64,000 nucleotides of DNA, taken from Bacteroidales bacterium. Lineage in GTDB: Bacteria > Bacteroidota > Bacteroidia > Bacteroidales > JAGOPY01. The notes beneath the pieces are model-generated. The model did not search any database and was not told where the DNA came from. It saw only the letters and a list, made by a program, of their open reading frames with translations. The stretch is taken from positions 27,270-91,269 of the forward strand of contig JALNZD010000013.1 of the NCBI GenBank assembly GCA_023229505.1, read 5' to 3'. The stretch's first letter is position 1; every line of letters starts with the position of its first letter. Both the position numbers and the translations under genes were made by a program. This document shows, piece by piece, positions 34,340 to 42,405 of this stretch.

Positions 34340-34965
34340 TTGGTTTCGATATGTGGAATATCTACAGTGGTATCAAGGTAATCACCGATGCGGCTCTGAG
34401 TGACCAGGTCATTGATCTGATCAAGCATAGCATTGATCTTTTCTTTTGCTTTGGGATCAATGACATGAGCAAATTGGCTGGTAAGAAAATCAATATTGAT
34501 CTGAAGGATCTGAATAGGAGGATTGATTTTCGAGGGATCGGGCAAGTCCGGATCGTCTTTATCCAAGCCGTTCACCTTGGCATGAATTTTCTGTTGAAAG
34601 ACTGCAGCAACAAACCAATGATATTTTTTAGTAGCCAGAAACATGGTCCAGGCCTTTTGATAAAGTTCTTTCGCATTTTCGCTGGCAAGGTAGCGTTCTG
34701 CTTCTTTTGATGATCGGTTAGTATCGCCAAAAAGACGTTTAGCTGAAGCGATATCAGAATAAGCACGTCTTTCAGTGATGCCATAAATAGAAACAAGCAA
34801 CTTAGCGACATCACGATCAGATTTCAAGCCTTTATCGAGCATGAAAGTAAAAGCGGAAGTCCAGCGAAGTCTAATCTTTTCTAAATGATCAGGCAACGTA
34901 TCTGTCCTGCCAAGTACACAATTACGAATTTGATCAAAATGATCATCTGTAGCAATATTTCTCAT
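34336..34965 (-). CDS. terminase-associated helical protein (209 aa)
   Basis: All-helical, with an HTH-like segment (DRDVAKLLVSIYGITERRAYSDI, ~residues 50-72) and a long C-terminal helix ending before the terL overlap. In Bacteroidetes phages a protein of this size directly upstream of terL usually serves packaging, so small terminase subunit is a fair alternative to the 94-aa gene. It overlaps the 94-aa gene by 4 bp. Confidence 0.6.
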   Translation of the reverse strand: MRNIATDDHFDQIRNCVLGRTDTLPDHLEKIRLRWTSAFTFMLDKGLKSDRDVAKLLVSIYGITERRAYSDIASAKRLFGDTNRSSKEAERYLASENAKELYQKAWTMFLATKKYHWFVAAVFQQKIHAKVNGLDKDDPDLPDPSKINPPIQILQINIDFLTSQFAHVIDPKAKEKINAMLDQINDLVTQSRIGDYLDTTVDIPHIETK

Positions 34966-35246
34966 AATGCATCATCAAGTTTTGCATTCTCGATTAACTC
35001 AAGAAATTGCGATTGTGCCGGGGAGCTTCCGTTTTGAGCAAGATCATAGATCGATTTGCGAACGGAAGCTTCAGCTTTAAGCCGTCCCCTATTAAAATAA
35101 GTATATTCGGGTGAGCTTTCTTCTGTGACCAGGTAAGTGAGTTCTGCTAATTGACAGCCAATAATAATCGCAATTTCCTTAACAGAAAACATGAGGGCAG
35201 CATTTTCCTCGAGCTGGACTAAATCTTCTTCACTGAGTTTCGCCAT
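34962..35246 (-). CDS. small terminase-like HTH protein (94 aa)
   Basis: SVKEIAIIIGCQLAEL is a helix-turn-helix at residues ~21-36, followed by a pattern common in small terminases (PEYTYFNRGRLKAEASV and SIYDLAQNGSSPAQSQFLEL). It would recognise the packaging site and hand DNA to TerL. It overlaps the 194-aa and 209-aa genes. Which of the two is the real TerS is not certain. Confidence 0.6.
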   Translation of the reverse strand: MAKLSEEDLVQLEENAALMFSVKEIAIIIGCQLAELTYLVTEESSPEYTYFNRGRLKAEASVRKSIYDLAQNGSSPAQSQFLELIENAKLDDAL

Positions 35247-35814
35247 TGTAAATTTGTTCTAAGATCCATCCTTTATGAAAATCTGCAACCTCTTTGGAAA
35301 CAGTAATAGTACCGGATTCAAGCCTTGGATTACGCGTATAGTTTGGAGAACCATTAATTGAAAGACAAATTGAAGGAAGCATGAGAACGGTAACTTTAGC
35401 ATGAATTTTAGCAAGCTTTATTTTCGTTGAATTTTTTTCAATGAAAGCAAGCTCAGCCGGTTTCCGGCTGGTATTTCGATAATCACAAAGCATATAAAGT
35501 TCCGTGATCAAAGATTCTTTTTGATATATAAAGAGCTGACGCATGGCAATTTCAGAAATTGCCCATGTTGTAATATAGACCTTGCCAGAGCCAAAGCGTT
35601 TCAGCAGATAATAAACAAGATCATGCATATTCCATGCACCATCAGAAACGAATGTAACAGAGTGATCAACAAGAAATTCTTTTGAATCAAACTCGTCAGC
35701 GATTACTTTTTGCTGGCGGTTCCAAAAGGTATGCTTATCCGGTCGTATAATTGAGCCGGATTTAGAGCCGGGAATGGTAGCACCTTGAACTTCTATAGCT
35801 TTAAAGAGTGCCAT
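35230..35814 (-). CDS. phospholipase D-like (HKD) protein (194 aa)
   Basis: A single HKD-type signature at the C-terminal part: I-H-A-K-V-T-V-L followed by S-I-N-G-S-P-N-Y-T (residues ~148-168). A conserved N-terminal strand region precedes it (VYITTWAISEIAM). PLD-like proteins include nucleases and appear in Bacteroidetes phage packaging operons. Activity as a DNA nuclease is plausible; a dimer would be needed to make a full site. Confidence 0.6.
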   Translation of the reverse strand: MALFKAIEVQGATIPGSKSGSIIRPDKHTFWNRQQKVIADEFDSKEFLVDHSVTFVSDGAWNMHDLVYYLLKRFGSGKVYITTWAISEIAMRQLFIYQKESLITELYMLCDYRNTSRKPAELAFIEKNSTKIKLAKIHAKVTVLMLPSICLSINGSPNYTRNPRLESGTITVSKEVADFHKGWILEQIYNGETQ

Positions 35815-36509
35815 CAGGTACTTAGTTTAAATTCAATGTCATTTCTCTCGGCAATATATTCATTCAACTTTGTTTGATATTTAAACCGTGTAGCTTCTGT
35901 TTTGGCAGAAGCGATTTGCCTGGTATGCTTTGAGATATAAGATCGAAGTGTATGGAGGCGCTGGGACAATTTAAGCTGAGTTGAAATATCCTGAGCCGGA
36001 GGCAGAAATTTGTATTTTTTATAATAATCAATCTGCTTCCAGATTGAACGATTGTCTTTCCACATCTTAAGAATTCGAAGACATGAAATTTCGCACATAG
36101 GTTTTGATTGATAAGGAAGCTGATAGAATAAGGAAGCAGCTTCTACAAACATTGCTTTCTTTTTAGCTTCAAGTTGTGCAAGGACCGGATCAGAATTCTG
36201 TTCCCCTACTGTTGGCTTTGGAATTTTACTCGATGTTTTTAAGGATATTTTAAAAGGATTTACAGGATGACTGGTAGTAATGGATTTAGAACCGATCTGG
36301 CGTTGTGTTTTGCTTGGAAAAGGAGGACTTGCCCTTAAGATTCTGGTTAGTTCATATTTGAGAAGACGAGTAGTTCTGGCATTTTTGCCTTTAGAAACAA
36401 GCACCCGGGACATGTGTTTGTTATTGCCGAATGCGATGAAAAGGGCAAGTCCTTCATTCCAGTCTTGATTAACAGAATCAAGCCAGGTCGTGATATCTTC
36501 GGTTTTCAT
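35814..36509 (-). CDS. hypothetical helical phage protein (231 aa)
   Basis: Not recognised. Basic and helical, with a Pro/Ser-rich linker around residues 70-105 and a coiled-coil C-terminus (residues ~180-225). It starts at the last base of the glycosyltransferase stop and ends at the first base of the PLD-like gene, so translation is coupled both ways. Confidence 0.55.
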   Translation of the reverse strand: MKTEDITTWLDSVNQDWNEGLALFIAFGNNKHMSRVLVSKGKNARTTRLLKYELTRILRASPPFPSKTQRQIGSKSITTSHPVNPFKISLKTSSKIPKPTVGEQNSDPVLAQLEAKKKAMFVEAASLFYQLPYQSKPMCEISCLRILKMWKDNRSIWKQIDYYKKYKFLPPAQDISTQLKLSQRLHTLRSYISKHTRQIASAKTEATRFKYQTKLNEYIAERNDIEFKLST

Positions 36510-37276
36510 TAAAGTTCAAATGAACTTTTGTCAGGAAAACATTCTTGAAGATAGCGGAAAAGCTGTGGATTAACTCCATTGTTATTGAAGTTAAGAAATT
36601 TCTTTCCGGCACAGGCGGACCGGATCTGCCTGATATTTTGCTGGATATAAACTCCGGCTTTAACATCGCATTTCGGCTCACCGATGAGACAGGGTTTTGA
36701 CTTGTAATTCATATTGAAGTACAAAGTCGAAAAAAGGAACGGATCATTCTTTAGTTCAGGTTTGTCAAACAATTCCTGCAGCAGGGATTTCCGGAACACT
36801 CTGGGCAGATGGGTTTCATAATTGAAGGTTGAATGATTGTTTGCCGTTAAATACCGGTAGGAATGAATTAGAAGGTTATTCCATTTCCGGGAGCCGGTGG
36901 ATTTCTCCCTGATGAATTCTTCGCCTTCGATGAATGAATCAGCCTTCAGCAGGGTAATGTCTGAATAATCGACCGGGGAAACGAAAATGATGTCATCATA
37001 AGTATAGATGAAGGTATCGTCAACAATGTCAGATGCCAGCAACAATCTCATTTTGTTATTGACATCAAAGCAATGAGCATAAGGCATTCCGGCGATAAGA
37101 TTTGAAGGAATATTCAATTCTTTGAGCTTATCATTAGCCCAACCTGGCAGGTCCCCGACTATGATGATCCGGAAAGGAGATTTGAAGTTTTTCTCAATAG
37201 ATCGGATGGCATATTTAAGTTCGTCTGAAGTGGCCTTCTTGTGAACGTAAGGAATGACAATGTCTCTGGTTTTCAT
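36509..37276 (-). CDS. Stealth-like glycosyl/phosphosugar transferase (255 aa)
   Basis: YTYDDIIFVSPVD (residues ~90-102) has the acidic pair of nucleotide-sugar or Stealth phosphotransferases, and FNYETHLPRVFRKSLL (~144-159) resembles the H-L-P motif of Stealth conserved region 2. The family makes hexose-1-phosphate polymers or transfers sugar phosphate. In a phage it could decorate virion proteins or DNA. It follows an ATP-grasp gene with an ATGA overlap. The call is motif-based. Confidence 0.55.
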   Translation of the reverse strand: MKTRDIVIPYVHKKATSDELKYAIRSIEKNFKSPFRIIIVGDLPGWANDKLKELNIPSNLIAGMPYAHCFDVNNKMRLLLASDIVDDTFIYTYDDIIFVSPVDYSDITLLKADSFIEGEEFIREKSTGSRKWNNLLIHSYRYLTANNHSTFNYETHLPRVFRKSLLQELFDKPELKNDPFLFSTLYFNMNYKSKPCLIGEPKCDVKAGVYIQQNIRQIRSACAGKKFLNFNNNGVNPQLFRYLQECFPDKSSFEL

Positions 37277-38043
37277 AAGATGAATTTAGATTGGAAGATG
37301 TCAACATATAGCGATTGAATTTTCGTAACAGTGGTGGATTTCATGTATTTAAACATGGCGTTCCCGGCCATGTTATTGACATCGAGGATATAAATGCGGC
37401 CGTCGGAGTTATTTCGAATGAGATCTATTTCTCCGAATTCAAGGCCAAAGCGTTTGGCAAACATTAACACATTGCCTATCTCTCCAGGAGACAGAATAGT
37501 TTGAATATCCTCAATGAATTCAACAGAATAAAGAGATCGAATGGGATCTGCGATAAGCCTGTATTTAAGAAAGCCAAAAGGGATTTCATTTTTAAAAACA
37601 GGCAAGCGGATGTCATGGCACAAAGAAGGCTGGCACCGGGAATCAAGGATGCGTTGGTAAATGAAGCCTGGTTCTTGTTTATAAGGTAAAGGGATGATGG
37701 TTGCATCGTGAGCGGCCTGTCTTTCTGATTTACGGATGGCAAAGCCAAAAGACTGAAAGGGATCTATAAGGGTGGAATAACCAAAGACATCTCTAAATAC
37801 TTTATCGACATTAGATTTGCTGACATCGGCAACTTCAAGATTAATGACTTTAAGTCTTCCGGAAACAGCTCTCAAGACATCATCTGCCGGGCAATTGGTA
37901 TTATTATCCCAATGCATGGCCAGGGAGAAATGATCTGTGTCATGATTACATGGAAGGTCCCCTATTGAGATGTTAAGATTGCGGCATACAGCCGTAATCT
38001 TACTGTAAGATTTTGGCAAATGAGGATAGAAAAGCATTTTCAT
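37273..38043 (-). CDS. ATP-grasp-like protein (256 aa)
   Basis: The start at 38043 (MKMLFYPHLPKSY) avoids the terminator that lies upstream; the longer frame from 38106 is rejected. The C-terminal part has the ATP-grasp metal site FGEIDLIRNNSDGRIYILDVNNMAG (E, D, N spacing, residues ~210-234). Such enzymes ligate amino acids or other carboxylates using ATP. It is the first gene of the packaging operon and is coupled to a sugar transferase gene, so both may modify the same target. Substrate unknown. Confidence 0.6.
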   Translation of the reverse strand: MKMLFYPHLPKSYSKITAVCRNLNISIGDLPCNHDTDHFSLAMHWDNNTNCPADDVLRAVSGRLKVINLEVADVSKSNVDKVFRDVFGYSTLIDPFQSFGFAIRKSERQAAHDATIIPLPYKQEPGFIYQRILDSRCQPSLCHDIRLPVFKNEIPFGFLKYRLIADPIRSLYSVEFIEDIQTILSPGEIGNVLMFAKRFGLEFGEIDLIRNNSDGRIYILDVNNMAGNAMFKYMKSTTVTKIQSLYVDIFQSKFIL

Positions 38044-38082
38044 GATACAAAAATGCAATTGCAAAAAAAGATTGAAAAGGAC

Positions 38083-38113
38083 AAAAAAAGCCCTGCATTG
38101 CTGCAAGGCTTTA
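38083..38113 (-). terminator. terminator between capsid and packaging operons
   Basis: On the minus strand AAAGCCTTGCA, loop GCAA, TGCAGGGCTTT and seven T in total. It lies about 28 nt after the 192-aa gene stop and separates capsid genes from the terminase operon. Confidence 0.9.
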
Positions 38114-38141
38114 AAACACTAATTATTATGGATGGAAATGA

Positions 38142-38720
38142 TTATGCTCCGGAAACAGAGGGCGAAGGTGAAGTTGAACCGGAACCTGAGTCAAGCAAGT
38201 CTTCAATGGAGCTTGAATAGATGGCCATGGGAAGGCTCTGCTGCGATTTGAAGGTGAAGGTTGTGCCTTTACCTTCAGCAACGGTTTTTCCCCAGGTGGA
38301 TTCCCATGCATCCAACCAGACAGGATTGCAAGGCTCACCGATCAGGTAAGTCATGTTGGCCGAACAATTCTGAATCAGGATATAGAAATCCGAATTCATG
38401 TGCTTGGCTTTAAATTCCTGAATGGCTGCAGCCAGGCCGGGATGGAAGAATTCCAGTGAAATTTCAACTCCGCCCGAATCTTTATTATCGCCATTGAGTT
38501 TGGTTTCCTTCGGCTGGATGGTCTGGTTGGTTGCATAGATCATGTGAGCAAATTTGCCCAGGTTTAACTGAAAGGGACTGACAATGGTAATCAGGTCAAC
38601 TCCCCTTGAAGGAAAGACTTTAACATCAGCCACAAGGATGGCATAAACAATCGATTTGAGTCCGCCACCGGCACCAGGGTTGGCAATATTTTGTTTCAAG
38701 ATATCTACTAAATCGTACAT
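38142..38720 (-). CDS. virion protein downstream of capsid gene, Ser/Pro tail (192 aa)
   Basis: The start at 38720 (MYDLVDILKQNI) is an ATG; an upstream TTG that would add 15 residues falls in a hairpin and is not used here. It is a strand-rich protein with an internal FTFKSQQSLPMAIYSS segment and a C-terminus of SGSGSTSPSPSVSG, the same kind of tract as the MCP tail. It could be a tail tube or capsid decoration protein. The terminator after it closes the capsid operon. Confidence 0.6.
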   Translation of the reverse strand: MYDLVDILKQNIANPGAGGGLKSIVYAILVADVKVFPSRGVDLITIVSPFQLNLGKFAHMIYATNQTIQPKETKLNGDNKDSGGVEISLEFFHPGLAAAIQEFKAKHMNSDFYILIQNCSANMTYLIGEPCNPVWLDAWESTWGKTVAEGKGTTFTFKSQQSLPMAIYSSSIEDLLDSGSGSTSPSPSVSGA

Positions 38721-38747
38721 GAGATTATATTTATTTTGGTTTAAGAA

Positions 38748-38780
38748 CCCGTCAGCCGGTCCCAAGACCAGCCAACGGGT
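38748..38780 (-). promoter_or_regulatory. RNA hairpin after the capsid gene
   Basis: On the minus strand ACCCGTTGGCTGGTC and GACCGGCTGACGGGT pair over 15 bp with three G-U pairs. It has no long T-run (TTCTTAAA follows), so it may be a partial terminator or an mRNA stabiliser that lets the MCP be made in excess of its neighbour. Confidence 0.65.
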
Positions 38781-38791
38781 ATCTGGTTAAA

Positions 38792-39817
38792 TTATACAGA
38801 AGGAGATACTGAAGCCGAAGGCGACAAGGAAGCCGAAGGCGAAGGTGATGCAGAAGTTGAACCGGAAATGTCAGGCACATAAGCAAAGATTGCTTCTGCC
38901 ATTCCAAAGCCGACAGACTCATGCCAATCTCCGAAAATGAGGATCTGGCGAACATCAGCCTGCACTTCGATATTGGAAGCGCCTTCGTTGGTATTGGTCA
39001 GGCGAATGAAGTTTTCTTTCGGGGTGCAGAACACGATATCAGTACCGGCCATTGAAGGCAGCGCAATGAGTTTCTTGTTTGAATCAAGTATAACTTGAGT
39101 TGCTCCGTTAAAATCATTATCAGCGCCATAGGTTTCTCTGAAATTGCGCTTGTATGCCCTGAACCAGGAAGGAGCCAGATAGATATTCATCGGAATACCC
39201 TGGTAGAGTTCGCTGATCCAATCAACGAATTCTTCAATGAATTCAACGATGTTTTCTTTTGTCATAGGACCGGCTTCCCCTCCATCGAAGAAGTTAACCT
39301 GAGTTGCAGGATCGGCAGCTTCATTTTCAAGGATGGTACAGAAGCCGTCCATTGATTTGCCGGTATTTTGGGCAACACCAGTAACAGGAGCAGCATACAC
39401 ACCTTTTCCGATGAGAAGTAATTCCCGGTTTTCTTCCACCTTTGGAATGACGAGTTCATCGATGACGTATTTGGTAATCGGCCAATCTTCACGAGATTTT
39501 CCTTCATCAGCCAAAAAACCGATCCATGATTCAACAATGTCATCAGGATAGAAAGACATATCAATTTTATGTCTGCGTTGAACGATGGTCAGGGGCGTGA
39601 ATGTTGCCGTTCCTTTAGGAGTGAAACCCTTCTGAAAACCTTGAACCAGGTTATCGATAACAGCATGAGCCGTGCGATGTTCAAGATCTTTAGAAGCAAT
39701 GGTTTTCATGTACTTCATTGACTCGGTTTTCTGAGTCAGGCGTTTCAGAATTTCCTTTTGCGCGGTCGCAATGTAGGTTCCAAATTCATTTTTCAGTTCT
39801 GTGAGAGAGATTGGCAT
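38792..39817 (-). CDS. major capsid protein (341 aa) with Ser/Pro/Ala tail
   Basis: HK97-fold capsid protein by length and layout: an N-terminal helix (PISLTELKNEFGTYIATAQ), then beta-rich segments, and the spine-helix region DWISELYQGIPMNIYLAPSW. It follows a ClpP-like protease gene, as usual. Residues ~317-341 are a low-complexity tail (SGSTSASPSPSASLSPSASV) that projects beyond the folded part and is probably exposed at the capsid surface. The hairpin and strong operon place suit high expression. Confidence 0.8.
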   Translation of the reverse strand: MPISLTELKNEFGTYIATAQKEILKRLTQKTESMKYMKTIASKDLEHRTAHAVIDNLVQGFQKGFTPKGTATFTPLTIVQRRHKIDMSFYPDDIVESWIGFLADEGKSREDWPITKYVIDELVIPKVEENRELLLIGKGVYAAPVTGVAQNTGKSMDGFCTILENEAADPATQVNFFDGGEAGPMTKENIVEFIEEFVDWISELYQGIPMNIYLAPSWFRAYKRNFRETYGADNDFNGATQVILDSNKKLIALPSMAGTDIVFCTPKENFIRLTNTNEGASNIEVQADVRQILIFGDWHESVGFGMAEAIFAYVPDISGSTSASPSPSASLSPSASVSPSV

Positions 39818-39856
39818 AGCAGTATGAGTGTTTGTAGATTAAATAGAGTTTGCTGA

Positions 39857-40927
39857 TTAGCTTAGAATTCTGTCTGCAGTTTTATTGTGAGCGTATGAAT
39901 CAGCTACATTGGGAGCTGTAGCTTCGATATCATCTTTAGTTTTACCGGCAACTGTTTTGTCTGTAGCATCGACATTTTTAAGGCCGGTAATAAAGGCATT
40001 CATAGCGATCACCTTGGCATCCGAACTGGCGGCAGCGGCAATACTGACATCAATGGAATCGATGGAAGCATTAAGTGCTGCCAAAGCATTTGCGGAAGCC
40101 TGTGAGGAAGCGGTCAGGTCAATGACCTTTTGATTTAAGGCAGTGATCGCGGAAACGATCACATCAGCCGCTGAATCAATGGCAAGGCCAAGAGCTGTGG
40201 CAATAAGGGTAAGATTTTCCATTTCTGCAGGAGGTTTATTAGTGAATGAAGTGAACGAGTTTTTAAAAAAGTCTTTGAGTTTGGAAAGCAGTGGATCTGA
40301 ATGATCCTGCTTCAGGAAAAAAGCGAAAAGCTGATCGGAGGTCATGACGGATGAATTATCCGGAGTCTTGGCATCTGCCCCATCGATCAAATCGACAAAG
40401 CCGGCTTCTTTGGCTTCAGTCGCGGTAAGCAAATGATCCTTGAAGTCAAAATATTTATTTCTGATTTCAAGCTCTGTCAGGCCGGTTTTGGAAGAAAGAC
40501 TGGTGATCAGCGATGAGTCATACCGGTCAAGCATATCGGCAGTTTCCCGGAAATCAAGTGAATTGCCCATGGCCCATCCGGATGCGTTATGAAAAAGCAT
40601 CAGGGAATTCTTGGCTGCATGAACGGTTTTTCCGGCCAGGGCAATAATGGCTCCCATGGAATAAGCAATACCATCAATATAGGTATGGGTATCTTTTTCG
40701 CAGGAATTGATGATGTTGTAAATAGGCAGACCTTCATCAATGATTCCGCCTGGTGAATTGATATGAATATTTATACGGTCGCAGGATGCCGATACTTTAT
40801 TGAATTCTTTGACGAATGCGGCAGCATCCCAACTATTTTCATCCCACCAGGAATAACCGATAGGACCGTAAATATACATATCAGCGGTCTTACCATTAAT
40901 GATGACATTGGTGAAGGAATTTTTCAT
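39857..40927 (-). CDS. ClpP-like prohead protease with scaffold-like tail (356 aa)
   Basis: Residues 1-190 are a Clp-type serine protease: S90 in DGIAYSMGAIIAL, H113 in LMLFHNASG, and an acidic residue in the FDFKDHLLTATEAKEAG stretch. Residues ~225-340 are Ala-rich helices like those of a capsid scaffold. Protease and scaffold in one chain is common in phages; the protease then cuts the scaffold from the prohead. It is directly upstream of the MCP gene and has its own terminator-bounded unit. Confidence 0.85.
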   Translation of the reverse strand: MKNSFTNVIINGKTADMYIYGPIGYSWWDENSWDAAAFVKEFNKVSASCDRINIHINSPGGIIDEGLPIYNIINSCEKDTHTYIDGIAYSMGAIIALAGKTVHAAKNSLMLFHNASGWAMGNSLDFRETADMLDRYDSSLITSLSSKTGLTELEIRNKYFDFKDHLLTATEAKEAGFVDLIDGADAKTPDNSSVMTSDQLFAFFLKQDHSDPLLSKLKDFFKNSFTSFTNKPPAEMENLTLIATALGLAIDSAADVIVSAITALNQKVIDLTASSQASANALAALNASIDSIDVSIAAAASSDAKVIAMNAFITGLKNVDATDKTVAGKTKDDIEATAPNVADSYAHNKTADRILS

Positions 40928-40940
40928 ATTACCGTTTCAA

Positions 40941-40972
40941 AAAAAATTGTAGTCCGGATGATCAGACTACAA
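40941..40972 (-). terminator. terminator upstream of the protease gene
   Basis: On the minus strand ATTGTAGTC, loop of ten, GACTACAAT and eight T. It lies between the 154-aa gene and the protease gene, so the two operons are insulated. Confidence 0.88.
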
Positions 40973-41008
40973 TATTAAAACGGTACAAATGGCTGAAAAA
41001 GGACTGAA

Positions 41009-41473
41009 TTACTTCTCCATGTAAGCAGGATCAGGCGTTGAAAGCGATAATGCAATTTCATACCCGTTATAACCTTGCACCTGGCCAGGTAATAAAAGTT
41101 TGCCTTTTATGGTCATCGGATTTGAAGGAGTACCGTAAATACGGACCAGGGAATTTCCATCTGTTACACGAAGAATGACTCCAAAGGCAGCAAATGAATG
41201 AAATTCATTAATCAATTCCAATCTGTCTTTTGGACAGCGGAAAACGAAATCATAAGAATACAATGTTCCGGCCGGTGTTATCTCAGAAGATCCGCCACCG
41301 GAAAACGAGGATGCAGTTGCATACAAGTCTTTCCAGTTAGCACCCTCGACAAAAGTCAGAAAAATCTTATAATCGGGAAAGATGGTGAAAGCACTGATAT
41401 CAGAAGGGTAGGCAAACTGGATAGACCTGATTCCTCCTATGTTCTGGCCTGTATGTTTTGAAATTGCAGTCAT
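41009..41473 (-). CDS. phage structural-type protein (154 aa)
   Basis: Strand-rich, with Gly and aromatic residues, no signal peptide. Short repeats such as SSFSGGGSSEITPAG make a flexible loop near the middle. Position before the capsid unit and shape suggest a tail tube or completion protein. Not recognised. Confidence 0.5.
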   Translation of the reverse strand: MTAISKHTGQNIGGIRSIQFAYPSDISAFTIFPDYKIFLTFVEGANWKDLYATASSFSGGGSSEITPAGTLYSYDFVFRCPKDRLELINEFHSFAAFGVILRVTDGNSLVRIYGTPSNPMTIKGKLLLPGQVQGYNGYEIALSLSTPDPAYMEK

Positions 41474-41546
41474 CTGTTAAAAAGTTAAAAGGTTAATATA
41501 CAAACAGTTGGGATTTAGGGATTATTTCGGGCGCTAGCATAACAAA

Positions 41547-42011
41547 TTATTTATGGTTTAAATGGCATTTTTTCCGGTGCCGGAAGTAAATGCGTTTCAG
41601 GGAATCATACTGGAAGTGATCAAAAGAAATGTTGTTATAATCCATGAAATTGATGATAGCGGTCTTGAAAGGAATGTTATCATGGAGGCAGCATTTATCC
41701 ATATATTCAAAAAAATGCCAGCAGAACATATGATAAAGGTGGGATTGAATTTTTGAAAAGCTATTAGGTGAAATATAGTTGAACTTTCTGATATCACGAA
41801 CATGGTTATAGGGCAGTTCAAAGGTAATTACATTGGGGCCTGGGATCAATGGCCTGTAGTGAGCCGGTGTATGCGTAAGATAATCAGCAAGCAAAGGTAA
41901 TAGCTTAGATTTTTCATCTGCTTTAATAGGATGCTCCCCATAGTAATGAACCAGATAATCGACCAGGTAAGGCCGCATATAAACAGAAACATAAACCGGA
42001 TTCTCAGCCAT
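41547..42011 (-). CDS. hypothetical phage protein (154 aa)
   Basis: Not recognised. Basic and rich in Tyr and His; LLPLLADYLTHTPAHYRPL and YDSLKRIYFRHRKKC suggest a helical nucleic-acid-binding fold. It lies between the putative origin and the late genes, a place for late-gene regulators in Bacteroidetes phages. The N-terminus reads ENPVYVSVYMRPYLVDYLVHY. Confidence 0.5.
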   Translation of the reverse strand: MAENPVYVSVYMRPYLVDYLVHYYGEHPIKADEKSKLLPLLADYLTHTPAHYRPLIPGPNVITFELPYNHVRDIRKFNYISPNSFSKIQSHLYHMFCWHFFEYMDKCCLHDNIPFKTAIINFMDYNNISFDHFQYDSLKRIYFRHRKKCHLNHK

Positions 42012-42086
42012 TGAAGTTTTGATTAGTGGAAAGAATTAGTGGACACAGGCATTTTATTCATTTTAGGGTTGGTGGGCTAATATTTC

Positions 42087-42320
42087 GACCTACAATACCC
42101 TACACGACCTACAACTCAGTAAATCAGAATAATAGATCAATTTATATGTAGGGCGATGTAGGGCAGAAAATATTTTGAAAAAAGATCATTTTAGATCAAC
42201 CCTACATCACCCTACATTGCCCTACCAGTATTTTCCTATGTTTTATCAATAAATAGTATAATAATAAGTTCAATATCATTCTAATTAAAATAACTGTAGG
42301 GCTGTAGGGCAGTGTAGGGC
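42087..42320. repeat. iteron cluster, candidate replication origin
   Basis: The octamer TGTAGGGC occurs five times on the plus strand (42147, 42157, 42295, 42303, 42313) and as the inverse CCCTACA at 42098, 42200, 42210 and 42219 (last truncated), with further CCTACA half-sites at 42089 and 42108. Spacing is 8-11 bp, close to one helical turn. The cluster sits 86 bp downstream of the primase-helicase gene with AT-rich sequence inside it (about 42165-42195 and 42235-42290), the plan of an iteron origin. Confidence 0.7.
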
Positions 42321-42405
42321 AAGGTTTTGGCATAATCAGGAATTATAAGGTTTGATATGGTCAATTACAGGTGTATTGTTGCCAAATAAGTCAATCATTG
42401 TTTTA

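Noticed and set aside
38721..38765. TTG start at 38765 for the 192-aa virion protein
   Set aside because: It would place the start codon inside a stable hairpin; the ATG at 38720 fits better.
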